Shown: positions 1 to 7,219, counted from the first letter of the stretch. The stretch is DNA of 9,809 nt from Ignavibacteriota bacterium (GCA_003151215.1 PLXB01000469.1:3143-12951), one strand, 5' to 3'. Notes: a model not told the origin generated them from the sequence alone. Numbers and translations: made by a program.

Positions 1-61
1 GAAACTCTGTAACTTTATCTTCTCGCAGGTGTTTTTACGATATGGAAATACACTATAGTGC

Positions 62-90
62 AATCGGGATTTTTTTTTGATCCCGATTTT
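62..90 (+). terminator. Hairpin with T-rich loop, probable terminator of an upstream gene
   Basis: AATCGGGAT (62-70) is perfectly complementary to ATCCCGATT (80-88). This gives a 9-bp stem with a loop of eight T and one G, and TTTT follows at 87-90. This is the shape of an intrinsic terminator, although the loop is larger and more T-rich than usual. It lies before the first gene and after a TAA at 10-12 in frame 1, so it most likely ends a plus-strand gene left of the window. The 10-bp palindrome CACTATAGTG (51-60) abuts it on the left. No gene can be assigned in 1-61. Confidence 0.5.
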
Positions 91-162
91 CTAATAAATG
101 CTCCATCGGTATAAAATAGGAAACGATCGGATGAATTCAAGTATAGTATATCGGCGCCCTTC

Positions 163-2766
163 ATGATGAAGTTACTCATAAGTTGTTTAACTGTCCTGAC
201 GCTTTTAATAGCGGAGAAACCTTTATATTCCCAAGTAATGAAATGGAAAGAAGTTGCTCCGAATATATTAAAGACCGGCCGAAATGGTCCAGGCTGGGCT
301 GCTGAATACGGAGCTATTGCCACCAACGGAAAAATTGTCGTTGCCGGATGGGGGAATATGGTATTATCCCTCGATTACGGAGCAACGTGGACTAAACTTA
401 CCAGTCCTTTACAGGGAACAGATTATGTGACGGATATAGCGATTTATGACGACCAGACATTCGCATTTTCTGCAAAGACCGGTCTCTATCTTACCAATGA
501 TCAGGGGAAGAGTTGGCAAACGATCAACTTCAATTCTCTCACTCTTTCTCTTATTTTTGATGGCTCGGCAAGTCTGCTCACGGCGATAATTCCTCAAACC
601 TCTGCTCTTGAGATAAATCTTGGCGGATCTCCGATTCTCAATACACTTCCGATCGATTTTATCGCCAGTGTCCGGCATGCAGCCGACGGCTCACTTCGCA
701 TAAGTGGGGCAAAAGACGGAAGTACTGCCTGGCTTTTTTCCAGTGTTGATCATGGCAAAACCTGGATAAAAACAACTCTTCTGGGAAATGGAGATGATTA
801 CAGTTTCATTGCCGATCAGTCTGACCCGAACCGATTCGTTGCAATTAATGAAAATTTATTTTCTCGAATCGGAGGTAATTCAAATCTTTTTTTGACGACC
901 GATAATGGAGTTACCTGGAACAGTGTCTATAGCCACAATCTCGGCAATTATGCCGATCTTAGCGGGGATGGAGCGACAGGGTGCCACGATTATTGTACCG
1001 GGACAACCACAAACGGCGTTCTTCGTTCAGGGGATAAGGGGTTGACCTGGAATATCATTGGCGGACCGCCGATGTCAGCTGATTCACGGGCAATTACGGC
1101 CGTTGATGACAGTTTACTTTTCGTAATTGATACGCTCGGCTCCATTTGGGCTACCGATCCGGTATCGGGCAGTGTAGGGACGACAGTAATTTCTGGCGAA
1201 AAGTTTTTTCAGCAGTTGACTATTGCCCCATGCGATACTTCTGCTCTTGCAACGATACTATTCTCAAATTTGTCATGCGGGAAACTTGATATTAGTTCTG
1301 TTGAACTTCTTGGCCTCGATACATCCGAATATGCTATCATCGGCAGTCTTTCAAAACCGACTGTTTATCCCGATAGTGTCCACATACGATTTACACCGGA
1401 CAAAAGCGGGAAAACGGATGCGCGATTAATGGTTACTTACGCCAACGGAACTACTGCAACTGTTGATCTTAGCGTCACTGTATCTCTTGCCCCGTTGTCT
1501 CTTTCACAAGGGATCATTTTTTCCGGCGATACCATCAGCGCGTGTTCGGCTGATAGCACTCAGCTGATTCTTTCATCTCCGTGTTCGCTCGATCTCTCAA
1601 GTATTTCTATCAACGGACCGGATGCATCTTCATTTTTTCTAACGGGAAAAAATTCCGCAGTATTGCCTGCTGATTCGCTTGTGAAAGTACTTTGTATCCC
1701 TCAGCACTCCGGTCAACTGAAAGCAACGCTCCATATAGTTGCAAGTGATGGCAGAACGTGGGATATTCCGATCAGTCTTTTTGCGCCTGACCCTCTGTTG
1801 CAAATTCAGCCGCTGGCACTATTTGTTAACGATTCTTTGCCGCCTTGTTCAAGTCAGATCGATTCTGTATTACTCAGGGCATTATGCAGTCTTAATATAA
1901 TTTCTGTTTCAATAACCGGAACGGATTCTGCGTCGTTTACCATTGTAGGTAAACAAATATTTACTCTCCCGGCAGATTCAATACTTGTCATTAATTGTAC
2001 TTCCCGGGCATCGGGTCTGCTTTCAGCTTCGGTTCATCTGGTCTCTGCAGCAGGTTCGTCATGGGATATTCCCCTCGCTCCTTTTATCAAGCCGATGTCA
2101 ACTATCGGAATCGATCAGACTAAATTATTTAATGTTACGACAGATACTATCGGAGGTGATGTTATTATTCCGATTGTTTTACTTCATACCGGAGATCCGG
2201 TCGATGCGCAGTTTACGATTCATTATGATCATGGATCCTTAATTTATCATGGAGTTTTCGACACTTTGAATTCCGACCTTACAATAGGAAATCCGAATCC
2301 GAACTCAGCGACGATATCGTATAATAGCGAACGTGATACGGTATTATTTGCACGATTTTCGTTTTATCCACTTGATTCGAACTGCATACATATTACTTTA
2401 GACTCACTCCGCGGAATGCCCGGCACAACAACATGCCTTGGCGTATTACCTAATTCCGGAGGAGTTGATGTATGTTCGTCGGCAGGATGCAGTACTCAGG
2501 CACTGGCACAGTTTCTGCGCAATGGCAAAACTCCTCAACTCTCTGTTATTCCAAATCCAAGCTCCGGAAATCTGACAATTGCGACTTCTTCACCTCTCGG
2601 ATTTGCCCGTATTTCAGTTGTTGACAAATTAGGCGTCGAAAGGTATTCCCGATATATTGAGTTGACTAAAAATATTACTCTCAATTTGGATTATCTTTCA
2701 TCTGGAATTTATTTTATCAGAGTGTCAGGCATAAATCCCGGATTTCCGGTGATCATTGAAAAATAA
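163..2766 (+). CDS. Secreted multidomain protein: BNR repeats, three Ig-like (ASH-like) repeats, cohesin-like domain, T9SS sorting domain
   Basis: This 867-residue protein is probably exported and either attached to the cell surface or released; no enzymatic residues were recognised. Residues 1-24 are a Sec signal peptide (short basic start, hydrophobic core, end near LYSQ). Residues about 25-335 carry at least five Asp-box/BNR motifs of the S-x-D-x-G-x-T-W type (68-77, 111-118, 194-201, 245-252, 289-296), typical of beta-propellers. Three repeats of about 95 residues follow (345-440, 445-540, 545-638), resembling ASH/choice-of-anchor Ig-like domains. Residues 645-770 look cohesin-like (an AQFTIHYD-type strand, then a VLFARFSFYPLDS stretch). 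Residues 790-867 match a T9SS type-A sorting domain: PNPSSG near its start, then LSSGIYFIRV and a short basic tail. ATG at 163 is immediately followed by another ATG at 166, and either could start the protein. It converges with the gene on its right. A gene with the same BNR layout begins at 8786. The domain assignment is firm for BNR and the sorting domain, moderate for the rest. Confidence 0.9.
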   Translation: MMKLLISCLTVLTLLIAEKPLYSQVMKWKEVAPNILKTGRNGPGWAAEYGAIATNGKIVVAGWGNMVLSLDYGATWTKLTSPLQGTDYVTDIAIYDDQTFAFSAKTGLYLTNDQGKSWQTINFNSLTLSLIFDGSASLLTAIIPQTSALEINLGGSPILNTLPIDFIASVRHAADGSLRISGAKDGSTAWLFSSVDHGKTWIKTTLLGNGDDYSFIADQSDPNRFVAINENLFSRIGGNSNLFLTTDNGVTWNSVYSHNLGNYADLSGDGATGCHDYCTGTTTNGVLRSGDKGLTWNIIGGPPMSADSRAITAVDDSLLFVIDTLGSIWATDPVSGSVGTTVISGEKFFQQLTIAPCDTSALATILFSNLSCGKLDISSVELLGLDTSEYAIIGSLSKPTVYPDSVHIRFTPDKSGKTDARLMVTYANGTTATVDLSVTVSLAPLSLSQGIIFSGDTISACSADSTQLILSSPCSLDLSSISINGPDASSFFLTGKNSAVLPADSLVKVLCIPQHSGQLKATLHIVASDGRTWDIPISLFAPDPLLQIQPLALFVNDSLPPCSSQIDSVLLRALCSLNIISVSITGTDSASFTIVGKQIFTLPADSILVINCTSRASGLLSASVHLVSAAGSSWDIPLAPFIKPMSTIGIDQTKLFNVTTDTIGGDVIIPIVLLHTGDPVDAQFTIHYDHGSLIYHGVFDTLNSDLTIGNPNPNSATISYNSERDTVLFARFSFYPLDSNCIHITLDSLRGMPGTTTCLGVLPNSGGVDVCSSAGCSTQALAQFLRNGKTPQLSVIPNPSSGNLTIATSSPLGFARISVVDKLGVERYSRYIELTKNITLNLDYLSSGIYFIRVSGINPGFPVIIEK
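1195..2076 (+). repeat. Three protein-level Ig-like repeats within the 867-residue gene
   Basis: Three successive segments of about 95 codons (1195-1482, 1495-1782, 1795-2076) encode one pattern. It has a Cys, about 12-14 residues to a second Cys, an L-x-I-S-S-V-x-I-x-G-x-D-x-x-x-F core, a PADS-like turn, an SG-x-L-x-A strand and a G-x-x-x-D-I-P-like end. Repeats 2 and 3 are closest to each other; repeat 1 is more diverged and lacks the third Cys they share (C511, C612). The repeat is visible in protein but not as DNA identity, so the duplication is old. The pattern resembles ASPM-SPD2-Hydin-like Ig folds often found in FCB secreted proteins. Confidence 0.75.
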
Positions 2767-2823
2767 GACACAGAAGGGGAGTTGGGAGAAAGAGATTAAT
2801 TAATCGAATATTGATACTGATCT

Positions 2824-4224
2824 TTAATTGAATCCTCCGATCACTTTCCCTAATGATTTCCGAAGTGCGATCCAAATAAATTGTAAAAACTCTTCACTGT
2901 TTTGACGGCGGTATGTCGTGGTGCCGGATATTGCAGAAGGACCGATATTATTCGAACGGAGAACGAAGGTATTTGCAACAAATGTCTTTATCCCTTCGAG
3001 CAGCCCGCGCGTAGCGCCGGCTTCTTTTGGGAGGATCTTCATCGAAAGGTCTTTATAATGCGGCGTAACAGTTGTTCTTGCAATGCCATTGTGAATGTTC
3101 ATTTTGAGATTTCCGCTTTCAATCGTGCCATCGGTCACTTCTTTTCTTTCATTCGGAATAAGAAAGCTATTGAGACGTTTTGCGGAGAATTTGCCAACGG
3201 ATGCTTCGATCTCCAGATCGAGGCCGGGATGCTGAAGTTCACATGACGCTAGTGCTGTGATCGGAGCTTCGCCAAGAAATAGAGCGGATACAGATATTGT
3301 AGTCGCCTTGCCGCAGTTGCCGCATGATGAATCAGTGCTGTACGGATAAGCATCTATACGTACATGGTCAAAGGTGATGAGCCCCGTTTGTATGCTTTCC
3401 GGAGCACGCTCACGAATTCGGATCCTTCCATTGTCAAGTATGAGCGAGTCAATATTGACAGGTAAATGAAATTCGCGAGCCACATCATTAGGCATGATAG
3501 CCGGTGACGGATGCGGATTTGGTGGTTTGCGCTTATCGCAATAATAATCGACCGACCATGTTGATGCAGTACATTTATGTAATACAAGATGTTTTCTTTG
3601 CATAAATTTTTCGAGGTCGAAACCCTGCACCTGAATATCTGTGCAATGGATATTCATTTTGCCGCGGGGATATTTTTCGCGTACCGAAAAATCTTCTTCG
3701 GAATAGTTAGAGGTAAAGCTAACAGTATCGATCGTGATAAGCGAATCGATAAGGCTGGCATGAATCGGTCCTGCATCCACTTCATAAACACCTTCTTCGA
3801 CATCGAAGCGCAGCTTCGGTATTTCCAGATCGGCGTGTTTAGAATAGAGCAACGGTTCGGCGACGATAGCGGCACTATCAAGATGGAAGCCGGCAAGATG
3901 CGCAGATGCTCCGCGAATAAAAGAATCCTGTCCTGAAGGGAGATATTTATCCGGAAGAGAAAGCAACATATCTGTAATAATGATACTATCGAAAGCAATG
4001 ACAGGCAGTTTATCGGGAAGCATAAATTGGACTGCATCCTTTTTGCCGCCGCCATGCCATTCAGGAATTTCGGTAACGTATATTTTCGGCTCGTGCATTT
4101 CAAGGCTCTTCATGAATGCCCCTTTTCCGCGCAAAAGATCCAATACATGCAAACCATGCAAACTCACAGTATCGTCGGTCAGCCGAAGCAATGTAAAACC
4201 TGCATCCAAGCTATCATATTGCAC
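2824..4224 (-). CDS. C-terminal part of the AsmA/DUF748-like protein (periplasmic domain)
   Basis: This is a 466-residue open frame from a possible GTG at 4224, although the true protein begins at 4470. The part has no signal peptide of its own, so if translated separately it would stay in the cytoplasm. It shows repeated beta-strand units typical of AsmA-like/DUF748 proteins: a first L-x-G-L-H-V-L-D-L-L unit, then a central INIDSLILDNGRIRIRER-like strand pair (around residues 256-275 of this part), then an ITALASCELQHPGLDLEIEA unit. The end, EEFLQFIWIALRKSLGKVIG, matches the hydrophobic-basic tail common in Bacteroidota members. Such proteins sit in the inner membrane facing the periplasm; relatives take part in envelope lipid homeostasis. 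The exact substrate cannot be told. No re-initiation ribosome binding site beyond AGAGA is visible before the GTG. Confidence 0.6.
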   Translation of the reverse strand: MQYDSLDAGFTLLRLTDDTVSLHGLHVLDLLRGKGAFMKSLEMHEPKIYVTEIPEWHGGGKKDAVQFMLPDKLPVIAFDSIIITDMLLSLPDKYLPSGQDSFIRGASAHLAGFHLDSAAIVAEPLLYSKHADLEIPKLRFDVEEGVYEVDAGPIHASLIDSLITIDTVSFTSNYSEEDFSVREKYPRGKMNIHCTDIQVQGFDLEKFMQRKHLVLHKCTASTWSVDYYCDKRKPPNPHPSPAIMPNDVAREFHLPVNIDSLILDNGRIRIRERAPESIQTGLITFDHVRIDAYPYSTDSSCGNCGKATTISVSALFLGEAPITALASCELQHPGLDLEIEASVGKFSAKRLNSFLIPNERKEVTDGTIESGNLKMNIHNGIARTTVTPHYKDLSMKILPKEAGATRGLLEGIKTFVANTFVLRSNNIGPSAISGTTTYRRQNSEEFLQFIWIALRKSLGKVIGGFN

Positions 4225-4278
4225 TCTCTGAAGTATGAAATTCGTACAATAAAGCTCATTTCCATTATGTGTTATTCT

Positions 4279-4470
4279 TCAAATGGTAAGACGATAATCC
4301 CCGCCGCTGGCAGCACGAACCATTTCCTGCAATTTCGGCTTCAAGAAATCATTCAGGGAGTCTTCGAAATAATACGTGAAGAAGATCCAAATGGAAATCG
4401 CTATGAGAATAAAAAGGCTGCCGAGAATATAGATGATCTTTCTGGCGATAGATCTTTTTCCTGATTGCAT
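4279..4470 (-). CDS. N-terminal part of the AsmA/DUF748-like protein (membrane anchor)
   Basis: These 63 residues start with ATG at 4470, which is preceded by AAAGAGATAC, a weak Shine-Dalgarno-like sequence. A basic stretch (residues 5-11: KRSIARK) precedes one transmembrane segment (12-35), with positive charges on the cytoplasmic side. After it, EDSLNDFLKPKLQEMV and SGGDYRLTI match the opening of AsmA-like/DUF748 proteins of Bacteroidota, where a helix is followed by a G-x-Y-x-L strand. Translation then meets TGA. Alone, this fragment would be a small single-span membrane peptide without a known role. Confidence 0.55.
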   Translation of the reverse strand: MQSGKRSIARKIIYILGSLFILIAISIWIFFTYYFEDSLNDFLKPKLQEMVRAASGGDYRLTI

Positions 4471-4709
4471 GTATCTCTTTAATGCTTCTGGAGTGGAAAA
4501 GGTTTGTTGAATGCATGAAAATAGTTTATAATTTTCTCATGTGCTCATTACAGGATTCATACAATTGATAGTCCTATTGCCTGCCTGAATATTTTCCGAA
4601 TGCATATGAAATAAATGCCACACGGATGCTCTCCTTTATTTTATAATAGTGCAATATTGGAACGAAATCCTTTATTAAAGCGTGTTAGAACAATCAGTTA
4701 TACATCTGC
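4471..4709. promoter_or_regulatory. Divergent intergenic region between the AsmA-like gene and marR
   Basis: This 239-bp gap has no gene and must hold the promoters for both flanking genes. Two TATAAT sequences lie on the plus strand. The one at 4527-4532 has TTGTTG 17 bp upstream (4504-4509); the one at 4642-4647 has no good -35. The palindrome CAATATTG (4652-4659) starts 5 bp after the second TATAAT, where an autoregulatory MarR operator might be expected. Two imperfect copies of GAATGCAT..GAAA (4509-4523 and 4598-4613) are also present. No TAnnTTTG box was found here on either strand. All of these elements are guesses from the sequence. Confidence 0.3.
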
Positions 4710-5180
4710 ATGGGAAAAATATTACGAACATGGATAAAGCAGTCAGTTCCGATGGAGCCGGGACTGGATGCAATGCTAAACTTATTTGTTGCCTCGCGCT
4801 TTGTCGAAAGCGATATGGAAGCGCTTATCAATGAGTTTGGTTTGACCAGGCGGCAATATAATGTGCTGCGCATACTTAAGGGAGTGTATCCGGGAGGGCA
4901 TCCTCGTTCCGAGATTGCCTCAAGAGTCCTTGAGCAATTCCCTGATGTTACCCGCATTATTGACCGACTTCTCGAACAAGGATTAATCACCAGGAAGCGA
5001 GGGAAAGAAGACAGGCGCGAATCGCTTACTATGATCACTCCTAAAGGTATTGTTCTTGTCGATAAAGTTGCCCCTCATATTATCGAATTCACAAGAAATA
5101 TCGAAAAAATATTAACAAAGAAAGGCTGTGAGGATCTTTCGGATCTATGCGAGAAATTATATGCCGAGAAAGTAAAATGA
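4710..5180 (+). CDS. MarR-family transcriptional regulator
   Basis: This 156-residue winged helix-turn-helix protein has the usual MarR length. Helical dimerisation segments lie at both ends (about 17-40 and 118-154). The DNA-binding part runs over about 44-112: TRRQYNVLRIL is the first helix, EIASRVLEQFPDVTRIIDRLLEQGLI contains the helix-turn-helix with its recognition helix, and the wing follows at 95-112 with the family's conserved D-R pair (D101, R102) and the closing L-T-x-x-G-like ITPKG. Such proteins bind palindromic operators as dimers, often next to their own gene, and are commonly released by small phenolic or lipophilic ligands or by oxidation. It is divergent from the AsmA-like envelope gene, a plausible but unproven target. 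ATG at 4710 lacks a Shine-Dalgarno sequence; M15 (4752) is an alternative start. The ligand cannot be predicted. Confidence 0.9.
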   Translation: MGKILRTWIKQSVPMEPGLDAMLNLFVASRFVESDMEALINEFGLTRRQYNVLRILKGVYPGGHPRSEIASRVLEQFPDVTRIIDRLLEQGLITRKRGKEDRRESLTMITPKGIVLVDKVAPHIIEFTRNIEKILTKKGCEDLSDLCEKLYAEKVK

Positions 5181-5202
5181 AATCTTACTTGTATTAAATA
5201 AA

Positions 5203-5230
5203 AAAAGGCGAGTCGCAAGACTCGCCTTTT
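5203..5230. terminator. Bidirectional intrinsic terminator
   Basis: AAAAGGCGAGTC (5203-5214) pairs perfectly with GACTCGCCTTTT (5219-5230) around a GCAA loop, a GNRA-type tetraloop in the plus-strand RNA. On the plus strand the stem ends in TTTT, 22 bp after the marR stop. On the minus strand the 3' side of the hairpin runs into seven T (5206-5200), 23 bp after the stop of the minus-strand gene. It therefore serves both converging genes, and the T-run is longer on the minus strand. Confidence 0.92.
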
Positions 5231-5253
5231 CATCATGAAAACATCTCTACATC

Positions 5254-6378
5254 TTATTGGATCACAAATTTCTTCACAACCATGGCATTCCCCGACTGGA
5301 CATATACCAGGTAAACTCCTGTTCCTAATCCTGAAAGGTCAAGTGTTTGAGTGTGCGTCCCGGCATTGAGCGTGCCGTTATAGAGAACCTTTGCCGGAGG
5401 TCCTTGTGCAATTGCGTTCGCAATCGAAATGGTGACCTGTGCATCTGCAGTAAGCGTGATAGTAAGACTTGCCGTACTTCCGACTGTTGCGGGATTCGGT
5501 ACGATGTCAGTTACTGTCAAACCGGTTGTCGGATCGCCAACGCTTCCTTTATGTGTCGTTTTTCTGCCACAATCCTGGCGAATGCTTTGGAGAATAGTGT
5601 CATACTTTTTGATAATAGAAGCATAGTCCTTCTCGGCATTCTCGCTTGTTTTGACTATAGCATTGATCTGAGCTAATAGTGCGTTATACTGTGCCCGTAC
5701 AGTCGAATCTTTCAAACTGCCCTTGATCGATCTGATCTGCTTTAGAAGCGAATCGATCTGCTGCTGGTCAGCAGTGATTGTAGATTGATCTGCTGCAAGC
5801 TGTGTCGCATCGGTAGTAGAGATTTGGGTCAGGAAAATATTCCAGCACGAATCACTTAGACCGAAATGACCTCTGCTAAATTTATCCGAAGGATTAGGAT
5901 TGCCGTTTCCGGGTCCTTTTGTCGTATCAGGATCGTTTTTATGAGGTCTGCCGCAATTCTCCGCGATAGTCTGAAATACAGAACTATTAGTCTTAATAAT
6001 GGAATCAATATCCATTTGTGCAGCACCGTTTGCTTTCAGCAATGCATCGATCTGAACTTCGAGAACGGCGATCTTTGCGCGAGAGGTTGAATCCCGCCTG
6101 CCGGTTGCATTTTTGAGCAAAGCAATGATCTGGCTATTGAGCGTATCAATCTGTGTCTGGTTATCGGTAATAGTAGTCTGATCGGCTGCGATCTTAGAAG
6201 CATCGGATGCTGAAATTTGTGACAAAAAGACTTTCCAGCATGAGTCACTAAGACCATAAACGCTATTTCCCGGTCTGCCGCCGAGAAAGCCGCTATTTGG
6301 CTTGCCATCGGCATAGGCAGAAACCGAAAGAATGGCCCCGAATAGAATCGCTAAGGCTATATTTTTCAAATACTTCAT
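5254..6378 (-). CDS. Secreted protein with two coiled-coil modules and a T9SS sorting domain
   Basis: The protein family is not recognised. ATG at 6378 is chosen as the start because it opens a clear signal peptide (MKYLKNIALAILFGAILSVS, ending near AYA-D) and has GAGA 8-12 bases upstream; an in-frame start at 6480 would add 34 non-signal residues. The protein is then 374 residues. It has two copies of a roughly 100-residue module (41-147 and 172-273), each starting with GLSDSCW and ending with CGR. Each module shows heptad-spaced Ile/Leu (63, 70, 77, 84 and 194, 201, 208, 215), suggesting coiled coil. A low-complexity linker rich in Asp, Pro, Asn and Gly joins the copies. Residues from about 288 to the end form a T9SS type-A sorting domain: IVPNPAT at its start, LGTGVYLVYV near the end and a KKFVIQ tail. 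Export through the Sec system and then T9SS to the surface is inferred. The gene lies downstream of aat but 181 bp away, so it probably has its own promoter. Confidence 0.88.
   Translation of the reverse strand: MKYLKNIALAILFGAILSVSAYADGKPNSGFLGGRPGNSVYGLSDSCWKVFLSQISASDASKIAADQTTITDNQTQIDTLNSQIIALLKNATGRRDSTSRAKIAVLEVQIDALLKANGAAQMDIDSIIKTNSSVFQTIAENCGRPHKNDPDTTKGPGNGNPNPSDKFSRGHFGLSDSCWNIFLTQISTTDATQLAADQSTITADQQQIDSLLKQIRSIKGSLKDSTVRAQYNALLAQINAIVKTSENAEKDYASIIKKYDTILQSIRQDCGRKTTHKGSVGDPTTGLTVTDIVPNPATVGSTASLTITLTADAQVTISIANAIAQGPPAKVLYNGTLNAGTHTQTLDLSGLGTGVYLVYVQSGNAMVVKKFVIQ
5560..5865 (-). repeat. Coiled-coil module, copy 2
   Basis: This stretch encodes the second copy, from FGLSDSCW to CGRK. 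The Cys residues framing the module (178 and 270 from the chosen start) sit at the same places as in copy 1 (47 and 142), which suggests one disulfide closing each helical unit. The sorting domain follows about 15 residues later. Confidence 0.85.
5938..6258 (-). repeat. Coiled-coil module, copy 1
   Basis: This stretch encodes the first copy of the duplicated module, from YGLSDSCW to CGRPHK. By eye about half the residues are identical to copy 2, with one three-residue length difference in the middle (NATGRRDST against SLKDST). The conserved landmarks are GLSDSCW, the AADQ-x-TIT helix, a QID segment, a DST turn, SIIK and the closing CGR. Confidence 0.85.
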
Positions 6379-6559
6379 ATTTTTTTTCTCTAATGAATTT
6401 ATCAACTTGGAAATAGCACCATACCCATCTTTCGGGGTGATTAGGGCATTAGTGCATCGTTTAATGTATGGTAAAGACACCTAATGATCGAAATAGTTTC
6501 ATGTGAAAATAAAAAAAAGTCAGGTTTTTTGGAGTTGGTGAAAACGGATATTTATGCAA
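6379..6559 (-). promoter_or_regulatory. Leader region of the coiled-coil protein gene, with weak structures
   Basis: This 181-bp gap lies between the end of aat and the ATG at 6378 and must contain the promoter of the downstream gene unless transcription reads through. GAGA (6387-6390) serves as a modest ribosome binding site. On the minus strand, AAAAAACCTGACTTTTTTTT and then TTTCACATGAAA could form AT-rich hairpins just after aat and might slow or end its transcription, but no GC-rich stem is present. No TAnnTTTG box was found. Confidence 0.3.
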
Positions 6560-7189
6560 TCAGTTCCAAAAGCAATGTTTATCCCTCGCTTCATGCAATA
6601 ACTCAAGGTACTCTTCCTGGCTCACGGTCTTCATTCCGAACTGATGCAAATGCTCGCTTTCCATTTGGGCGTCGAGCAGGGTAAATCCCTGTATGCGAAG
6701 ATGCTCTACTAAGGCAACCAGAGCTACTTGCGAGGCGAACGGAGCGTAACTGAACATCGATTCGCCACAGAATGCGCTTCCGAGAGCTAATCCGTATAGA
6801 CCGCCTTGGAGTGTAGCTCCATTTTCCGAATTGCTCCATGCTTCGACGGAATGAGCAATTCCCATTTTGTGAAGTTCAGAATATATCGCAATCATTTCTT
6901 CGGAAAGCCAGATACCTTGATCAGGAAGTTCTTTATGTCTTGCACAGGCACGGATCACTTCTTCGAATGCCATATCAATGCGAATTTCGAATTTCTTCTT
7001 TTTTATTATTTGATGTAATGACCGGCGGACTATGAAACTATCGTCAAGAGGAAGGATGCCTCGTGGTTCGTAATAAAAAAATTGTATCGGTCCGTTTTTA
7101 CCATGCGCCATCGGAAAATACCCTTGTCGGTATGCATCAACCACTAATTCCGGAGAAATTATATTTGAAATATGATCGGATTTTTGCAT
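6560..7189 (-). CDS. aat: Leucyl/phenylalanyl-tRNA--protein transferase
   Basis: Aat moves Leu or Phe from aminoacyl-tRNA to the N-terminal Lys or Arg of proteins, making N-degrons that ClpS delivers to ClpAP; it acts in the cytoplasm. From ATG at 7189 it has 209 residues, the short form of the family without the extended N-terminal region of E. coli Aat. Visible signatures are AYRQGYFPM (19-27), YEPRGILPL (40-48), GIWLSEEMI (92-100), HSVEAW (113-118), the core GGLYGLALGSAFCGESMFS (129-147) containing the catalytic-site Glu (143), and LLDAQ (171-175) with the Asp and Gln that match the active-site D-x-Q of characterised Aat. ATG at 7189 is preferred because it gives a typical start; an in-frame GTG at 7207 would add six residues. 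It ends in TGA. It begins 30 bp (12 bp from the GTG) after the VWA-OmpA gene on the same strand, so the two are probably co-transcribed. Confidence 0.95.
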   Translation of the reverse strand: MQKSDHISNIISPELVVDAYRQGYFPMAHGKNGPIQFFYYEPRGILPLDDSFIVRRSLHQIIKKKKFEIRIDMAFEEVIRACARHKELPDQGIWLSEEMIAIYSELHKMGIAHSVEAWSNSENGATLQGGLYGLALGSAFCGESMFSYAPFASQVALVALVEHLRIQGFTLLDAQMESEHLHQFGMKTVSQEEYLELLHEARDKHCFWN

Positions 7190-7219
7190 AGCTTCCCGGA
7201 ATGACACACTATTTCGATA

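Larger units (their letters stand above)
2824..4470 (-). pseudogene. AsmA/DUF748-like protein gene interrupted by one in-frame TGA
   Basis: Read without a break, this frame encodes 547 amino acids plus one stop at codon 64 (4279-4281). The two open parts (4282-4470 and 2824-4278) are in the same frame, so the break is a single codon and not an indel. The 18 codons between the TGA and the first possible restart (GTG, 4222-4224) read as sensible protein (RITHNGNELYCTNF...). One substitution from GGA, CGA or AGA would explain the TGA. Everything downstream is open for over 480 codons, so the lesion is very recent, a sequencing error, or tolerated by readthrough or re-initiation. The usual family layout, an N-terminal membrane anchor followed by a long periplasmic beta-rich domain, is complete across the break. 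Confidence 0.75.

Noticed and set aside
2794..2805. GATTAATTAATC palindrome between the first two converging genes
   Set aside because: It is short and AT-rich, with no T-run to make a terminator, and such palindromes arise by chance at this base composition. No clear terminator is visible in 2767-2823.
3589..4103. Overlapping open frames on both strands inside the AsmA-like gene
   Set aside because: They lie in other frames of a gene whose own frame shows family features throughout, and their translations show no domain or signal peptide.
4279..4281. UGA recoded as Gly (genetic code 25) or as selenocysteine
   Set aside because: marR, aat and the VWA-OmpA gene all end naturally in TGA at the expected family length, so UGA is a stop here. 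The residue position is not a Cys-type site and no SECIS-like hairpin stands out downstream.
55..4655. Shared 10-mer ATAGTGCAAT at 55-64 and 4646-4655
   Set aside because: A repeated 10-mer is expected by chance many times in a window of nearly 10 kb.
6379..6480. N-terminal 34-residue extension of the coiled-coil protein
   Set aside because: The extension would bury the signal peptide, and the internal ATG at 6378 has a modest ribosome binding site and a textbook signal sequence.
6484..6684. Plus-strand open frame of 66 codons
   Set aside because: It mostly overlaps the well-supported aat gene in antisense, has no recognisable motif, and is best seen as a shadow frame.
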